Shown: positions 60,176 to 64,000 of the stretch, in pieces
Layout of the letters: every line of letters begins with the position of its first letter
Numbering within the stretch: the first letter of the stretch is position 1
Assembly (NCBI GenBank): GCA_900498135.1
Contig: LR026961.1
Span: 3,835,101-3,899,100 of the forward strand
Origin: an uncultured Desulfatiglans sp.
Lineage (GTDB): Bacteria; Desulfobacterota; DSM-4660; Desulfatiglandales; Desulfatiglandaceae
Reading direction: 5' to 3'
Length of the DNA: 64,000 nt
The notes under the pieces: model-generated
The model's database searches: none
The model's input: the letters and a program-made list of their open reading frames with translations, nothing else
What the model was told of the DNA's origin: nothing
Made by a program: the position numbers and the translations under genes

Positions 60176-60496
60176 AATGATGTGGAAGCCGCCTTTTCCG
60201 CGGGCGGCAGCACTGGATCGAGCGATGAGCTCCCGTGGCCGAGCCTCCCCCGTAGCAATGGATGGTTTCAGTCGATCCAGTTCTTCGATCAAGAGCCCTT
60301 CTTTCATGGTGAGTGATGTGAGCAGGTCAGCGACCTCCCCCTCGCAGCCGGGCGCGACGCTGACCGAGATCAGCGCCTCCCGGGGATCGAGGGTCGTCAC
60401 GGCTGCCATTCCGTCGTAGGATTCGAGCGTGTAGCGGATATAGCTGATCTCGCGGCGTTCGACCCGGAAAATGCGTCTAGTCGTCTCTTTTTCCAT
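60071..60496 (-). CDS. DUF4911 protein with chimeric MiaB-like tail
   Basis: 141 residues. Residues 1-95 match the small DUF4911 family (RREISYIRYTLESYDGMAAV, ALISVSVAPGCEGEV), which I associate with miaB and nadK neighbourhoods in Desulfobacterota. After about residue 103 the frame reads GKGGFHIITMGCQMNEYDSD, a second MiaB-like N-terminus, and then enters the 82-bp repeats and stops. The natural gene probably ended before this tail. The start at 60496 overlaps nadK by 20 nt. Function of DUF4911 is unknown. Confidence 0.75.
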   Translation of the reverse strand: MEKETTRRIFRVERREISYIRYTLESYDGMAAVTTLDPREALISVSVAPGCEGEVADLLTSLTMKEGLLIEELDRLKPSIATGEARPRELIARSSAAARGKGGFHIITMGCQMNEYDSDYLAAHGLYVSILLYKDHGLPDE

Positions 60497-61394
60497 TATA
60501 GGTGGCGCCGCCCCACATCAGCTTCCGGCGCAGGAGTTTGAAGTAGTTGTGATAGGGCGGCAACAGCAGCCGGATCCCCTGACCGGCTTCGGCGATGGAG
60601 ACCCTGTCCCCGTACTGGAGTTCAAACCCGATCTGCCCGTCGAAGGTCAACAAGACCCGCTCCTCGCTCTCCTTCCCCATCGTGATGTGGATGGTCGTAT
60701 CCCGGCTGGGTACGATGATCGGGCGGTTGGTCAGAGTGAAGGGGCAAATGGGCGCCAGGATGAAGCATGCGAGCGTGGGATACACAATCGGCCCCCCTGC
60801 GGATAGATTGTAGGCGGTCGATCCGGTGGGGGTGGAGATGATGAGACCGTCCGCGCGAAAGGTTGTCAGCGGGGAGTCGTTGATCCGGACATCGAGATCG
60901 ATGATCCGCGCCAGCGCCCCCTTGTTGATGACGACATCGTTCAGGACCTGGAAACGGCAGACCTCCCTCCCCCCGCGATGCACGCGCGTTTCGAGCATGG
61001 AACGCCTCTCCACCTCCAGCCGCCCGCCGATCATCAGGGCGATGACGGTGTAAAGGTCGCGGAGCGGGGTCGCGGTGAGGAAGCCCAATCCACCGAGATT
61101 GACTCCGAGGAGGGGAACACCGTAGCGTCCCACCCGCCTGGCTGCACCCAGCAGCGTCCCATCGCCGCCAAGGACAACCACCCAGTCGACCGTTTTGGGT
61201 ATCGAGGTCGTTTCCTCCTCAGGGTGGTAGCGGGAGCCCACCGCAACCATCTCTTCGGTGTAGACCTGGATGCCGCAGTTTCGGAACCATTCTCCGAGTT
61301 CCCTCGCCGCCTGCCGCGCCGGTTCATGGTGGTGTTTAAAAATAATGCCAACCGAGGAACCCGGTTTCGTCAGGGCCTGCAGATTATCGTTCAT
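60477..61394 (-). CDS. nadK: NAD kinase
   Basis: 305 residues from the ATG at 61394. It phosphorylates NAD to NADP. The catalytic GGDG motif lies in VVVLGGDGTLLGAARRVG (about residues 74-91), the Asn/Asp motif in LNDVVINKG, and the substrate loop in ISTPTGSTAYNLSAGGPIV. Length and motifs are normal. It overlaps the adenine deaminase stop by 11 nt and the DUF4911 start by 20 nt, indicating one tightly packed operon with miaB downstream. Confidence 0.95.
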   Translation of the reverse strand: MNDNLQALTKPGSSVGIIFKHHHEPARQAARELGEWFRNCGIQVYTEEMVAVGSRYHPEEETTSIPKTVDWVVVLGGDGTLLGAARRVGRYGVPLLGVNLGGLGFLTATPLRDLYTVIALMIGGRLEVERRSMLETRVHRGGREVCRFQVLNDVVINKGALARIIDLDVRINDSPLTTFRADGLIISTPTGSTAYNLSAGGPIVYPTLACFILAPICPFTLTNRPIIVPSRDTTIHITMGKESEERVLLTFDGQIGFELQYGDRVSIAEAGQGIRLLLPPYHNYFKLLRRKLMWGGATYNGKRDD

Positions 61395-63171
61395 CGGCTC
61401 CGCTCGCGGGGGTGTCGGCGCCCTTTTGCTTCTCCTGGGCCGGGAAAATCGGCACAATAGCGAAGCGGTTCACATCGACGAGCCCCCGATCCGTCAGCTT
61501 GAGTTCCGGAATGACGGGCAGCGCAAGAAAAGAGAGCGCCATGAAAGGTTCCGAGCCCTGAGCGCCCAGCTCGGATGCGGCCTCTTTGACCGTCCTGATC
61601 TTTTGTACGAGTCCTTCGAATGGTGCACGGGTCATCAGCCCCGCTACCTCCAGCGGCAGCTCTGCAAGGACGCGGTCTCCGAGGGCCGCCGCCAGGCCGC
61701 CGCCGATCTCCCGGAGGCGCATGACCGCACAGTGAATCGAGGCATCGTCCACGCCGACAGCGATCACGTTGTGGGAATCGTGGGCCACGGAGGATGCCAA
61801 TGCGCCCCGCTTGAGGCCGAAGCCCCGGACCAGCCCGAGCCCGATCCTTCCACTCTCCCTGTGCCGCTCGAATACGCACAGCTTCAGGATATCATTTCCG
61901 ACGTCGGTCTGCACCCTGCCTTGCGCGGCCGGAACAGGGCTGAGAAGGGTCCGGGTGATCAGCTCCCCTGGAACCAATTCGATCACTCGGGCATCGCCGC
62001 CGGCATGCGCGATGGCCAGCCGATCGGACGTGAAAGGCGCCATCCGGAGAGGACTCGGCCGCTCCGGCCTCCCGGGTAAATCGGGCGCGGGCCAGCGCGC
62101 CGTCAGGCGCCCCCCCTCCGCCACGAGGCTTCCGTCCTTGAACACCGCCTTGATCTTGAACCGCTCGAGGTCATCTGCCACGACGATATCCGCCCGATAC
62201 CCCGGCGCCAGCGCCCCCCTGCGACGCAAACCGAAATATTGGGCGGGGTTGATGGTCACCAGGCGAACCGCCGTGACCGGATCAAGGCCAAGACCCACAG
62301 CCTTCCTCAGCAGGTAATCGAGATGCCCGCGCTCCGCAAGTTCCTCGGCGTGCAGATCATCGTGCACGAGACAGAAACGGTTCCAGTTCGTCTGGCTGAC
62401 GAGCGGCAGCAGCGCCAGCAGGTTCCGAGCGCTCGTCCCTTCCCGGATCATCAGCATCATGCCTGCTTCCACCTTCTCACGGCCCTCGGCGAGCGCGAAG
62501 CTCTCATGGTCCGAGCCGATCCCGGCCGTGAGGTAGGCCTGCAGATCCCTTCCGGTCAAGCCGGGGCTGTGCCCGTCAACGACGCGATTGCGAAAGAGAT
62601 CGATCTTCTGGAGGACCTCTTCGTCTCCGGCGAGGACCCCAGGGAAGTTCATCATCTCGGCCAGACCGAGGACCCTGGGTTCGTACAGAAGGGGGGCGAG
62701 ATCCCCTGAGTGAAGCACCGCCCCGGAGGTTTCCATGTGCGTTGCAGGTACACAGGAAGGGGCCATGAAGAAGAAATCGAAAGGGACGGCACGGCTGTCT
62801 TCCAGCATCAGGCGGATGCCGTCCATGCCGAGCACGTTTGCGACCTCGTGCGGATCGGCGATGAGCGCTGTGGCCCCGTATGGAATGAGGGCCGCTGCTA
62901 GCGAGCGGGGCATCATCATACTGCTCTCCACATGCAGGTGCCCTTCGATGAACCCCGGAAGGAGAAAATCCCCGGAGACATCCCGCTCCTCCACCCCCCG
63001 CAGACCTTCCCCCAGCCCAACGATTACGCCGTCTTTGACCGCAAGATCACGGACATCGATCCCGCCCGAAAAAACGTTGACGACCGAGCCGCCTCGAAGA
63101 ACGAGATCCGCAGGGATATGCCCCCGCGCCGAGGCGATCCGTCGTCTTTGCAGCTCGATCCGCTCGTTCAT
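61384..63171 (-). CDS. ade: Adenine deaminase
   Basis: 595 residues from the ATG at 63171, preceded by AAAGGAGGCC. Deaminates adenine to hypoxanthine in purine salvage. The amidohydrolase metal site is visible in FIEGHLHVESSMM (about residues 78-90), SDHESFALAEG and LVHDDLHAEEL. The C-terminal family domain has GLVRGFGLKRGALASSVAHD. Its stop overlaps nadK, and it overlaps the upstream kinase gene by 4 nt. Confidence 0.94.
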   Translation of the reverse strand: MNERIELQRRRIASARGHIPADLVLRGGSVVNVFSGGIDVRDLAVKDGVIVGLGEGLRGVEERDVSGDFLLPGFIEGHLHVESSMMMPRSLAAALIPYGATALIADPHEVANVLGMDGIRLMLEDSRAVPFDFFFMAPSCVPATHMETSGAVLHSGDLAPLLYEPRVLGLAEMMNFPGVLAGDEEVLQKIDLFRNRVVDGHSPGLTGRDLQAYLTAGIGSDHESFALAEGREKVEAGMMLMIREGTSARNLLALLPLVSQTNWNRFCLVHDDLHAEELAERGHLDYLLRKAVGLGLDPVTAVRLVTINPAQYFGLRRRGALAPGYRADIVVADDLERFKIKAVFKDGSLVAEGGRLTARWPAPDLPGRPERPSPLRMAPFTSDRLAIAHAGGDARVIELVPGELITRTLLSPVPAAQGRVQTDVGNDILKLCVFERHRESGRIGLGLVRGFGLKRGALASSVAHDSHNVIAVGVDDASIHCAVMRLREIGGGLAAALGDRVLAELPLEVAGLMTRAPFEGLVQKIRTVKEAASELGAQGSEPFMALSFLALPVIPELKLTDRGLVDVNRFAIVPIFPAQEKQKGADTPASGADER

Positions 63172-63773
63172 GGCCTCCTTTGACGGTCGATCACCAGCCA
63201 TTCCTCGGTGAGATCGGATGTCGTGTCCACCAGCAGGTGCATGAACGGGGTCGATGGATGGAGCCCCAGCAGGTCGTCGAGATCGACCGGCTCGAATTTC
63301 TTCACATTGTTGTCGTAGGCCTGCTCGGTCAACGCGTTGGATTCGTAGTTTTCCTTGGTCCGCTTGGAGATCCGACTCAACGACACCTCGCGTGGGCACT
63401 GGGTCTGCTGAATGACCAGGCCCATGCCGGCCACGGCGGCCACTTCCGCAGCCCGCCTTCTGAGCGACTGGGTCACGAAGGTTGCGTCTAGAATGATCCC
63501 CTGCCCCTGCGAAGCCAGTTCGTGAGCGCGCCGGAACATTTCGTCATAGACGAGGGTCCGCTTCTGAAAGTTCGCTGCGACCTTCTCGTCAAAGATGTCT
63601 TCGTTCTTCAAAACCTCCAGGCGGATGAGATCGGAGCGCAGGATCGTGTAGCCCAGTAGGTCTGCGATGACCTCGGTCGTCTCGGTCTTGTAGCTTGCAG
63701 GAAGCCCGCAGGCGATCAGGACGCTGCGCGGCTCCAGATTATTCTGCATGAAAGGGACAAAAGGTTCACGCAT
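63168..63773 (-). CDS. P-loop kinase-like ATP-binding protein
   Basis: 201 residues. An atypical Walker A GLPASYKTE near residue 23 and an ILRSDLIRLEVL strand-helix resemble the AAA_33/zeta-toxin-like kinase group. GQGIILDATFVTQSLRRRA holds the Walker B-like Asp, and CPREVSLSRISKR resembles a lid. It probably phosphorylates a small metabolite or RNA; there is no antitoxin nearby, so toxin activity is unlikely. It overlaps ade by 4 nt (ATGA) and heads the operon. Confidence 0.8.
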   Translation of the reverse strand: MREPFVPFMQNNLEPRSVLIACGLPASYKTETTEVIADLLGYTILRSDLIRLEVLKNEDIFDEKVAANFQKRTLVYDEMFRRAHELASQGQGIILDATFVTQSLRRRAAEVAAVAGMGLVIQQTQCPREVSLSRISKRTKENYESNALTEQAYDNNVKKFEPVDLDDLLGLHPSTPFMHLLVDTTSDLTEEWLVIDRQRRP

Positions 63774-63839
63774 ATTCGATTCACCTCAAAAATGAATGGA
63801 CGCTTGCAACCACCAGCCTGGCACGCCGGGACCTGGTGA

Positions 63840-64000
63840 AGCGGCCAACCCCGGTTTTGCCAACACCAAGCAAATCAAGCGCTTCTGCGGAGGCGACCTG
63901 CAGCTCGCCGCACAAACAAACGTGCAGATTGACGCTGAGATTGGCAAAAAAGACCATTTCCGCCCGGAAGCTACAAAATGGCGTCTATCCGGAAATGAGG
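63840..64000 (+). repeat. Dispersed palindromic repeat, copy E (runs to the window edge)
   Basis: Diverged copy with core pieces GCCAACACCAAGCAAATCAA, GGCGACCTGCAGCTCGCC, AACAAACGTGCAGATTGACG and AAAAGACCATTTCC. It then continues with TATCCGGAAATGAGG, which looks like the left end of another copy cut by the window end. It lies upstream of the P-loop kinase gene. Confidence 0.7.

Noticed and set aside
63168..63773. Zeta-type toxin
   Set aside because: P-loop similarity is present, but there is no epsilon-like antitoxin and the gene is embedded in an operon with adenine deaminase and NAD kinase.

Overview
The window looks like a GC-rich chromosome segment from a strict anaerobe of the Desulfobacterota (former Deltaproteobacteria), probably a sulfate reducer or syntroph. 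The evidence is sigma54-type regulators, an FAD/Fe-S oxidase plus ETF cluster, a fused molybdenum hydroxylase, a DsrC/TusE-like protein, a 2-hydroxyacyl-CoA dehydratase-type protein, several radical SAM enzymes, TRAP and Liv transporters and a selenocysteine tRNA. Genus cannot be fixed from the sequence alone.

The most interesting locus is at 8.4-10.6 kb. A 101-residue selenopeptide gene (10321-10626, minus strand) is hidden by three in-frame UGA codons, each in an SGU(G/S)G motif. Each UGA is followed 15 nt later by a small hairpin with a G-containing loop, the geometry of a bacterial SECIS element. Directly downstream lies a radical SAM/SPASM maturase, and tRNA-Sec(UCA) lies at 38.5 kb. I read the pair as a precursor and maturase of the SbtA/SbtM ('selenobiotic', thio(seleno)oxazole) type. 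Ordinary ORF calling misses the precursor.

Layout. 0-3 kb: histidine kinase/NtrC-type regulator pair. 3.3-5.3 kb: two small paralogous proteins and a Glu/Leu-type dehydrogenase. 5.4-8.2 kb: PEP/pyruvate-binding protein with a degenerate RecA/KaiC-like front. 8.4-10.6 kb: selenopeptide system. 10.9-24 kb: envelope and housekeeping genes (YdcF, CapD-type dehydratase, single-domain receivers, chalcone-isomerase-like protein, PFK-2/FBPase-2-like protein, BI-1, radical SAM plus dehydratase-D pair, class I FBPase, AI-2E permease, TM2 protein, DUF2284).

24.6-37.3 kb is a catabolic cluster. A divergent GAF-sigma54 activator faces a good -24/-12 promoter (26737-26753), followed by FAD oxidase, Cys-rich Fe-S protein, second FAD oxidase, EtfA, EtfB, Mo hydroxylase, DsrC/TusE-like protein and a truncated cysteine desulfurase. 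The likely logic is oxidation of an unknown alcohol, hydroxyacid or aldehyde with electrons passed through Fe-S and ETF. 37.3-38.6 kb is a scar with an XRE remnant, a small-ORF/GNAT pair and tRNA-Sec.

38.9-44.3 kb: asd and a TRAP transporter with a T component. 44.9-48.2 kb: RmlD-like reductase, DUF1232-DnaJ protein and an old-yellow-enzyme reductase. 48.3-52.9 kb: complete branched-chain amino acid-type ABC transporter. 53.5-57.2 kb: ParB-like/SPL-like pair, Nfu protein and 3-hydroxybutyryl-CoA dehydrogenase. 57.4-63.8 kb: a 29-residue AURKAIP1/COX24-type protein, a receiver-GGDEF protein, miaB, a DUF4911 protein, nadK, adenine deaminase and a P-loop kinase. The miaB start is overrun by 82-bp tandem palindromic repeats.

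A palindromic dispersed repeat family occupies intergenic sites at 33.7, 44.35-44.73, 53.0, 56.0 and 63.9 kb.
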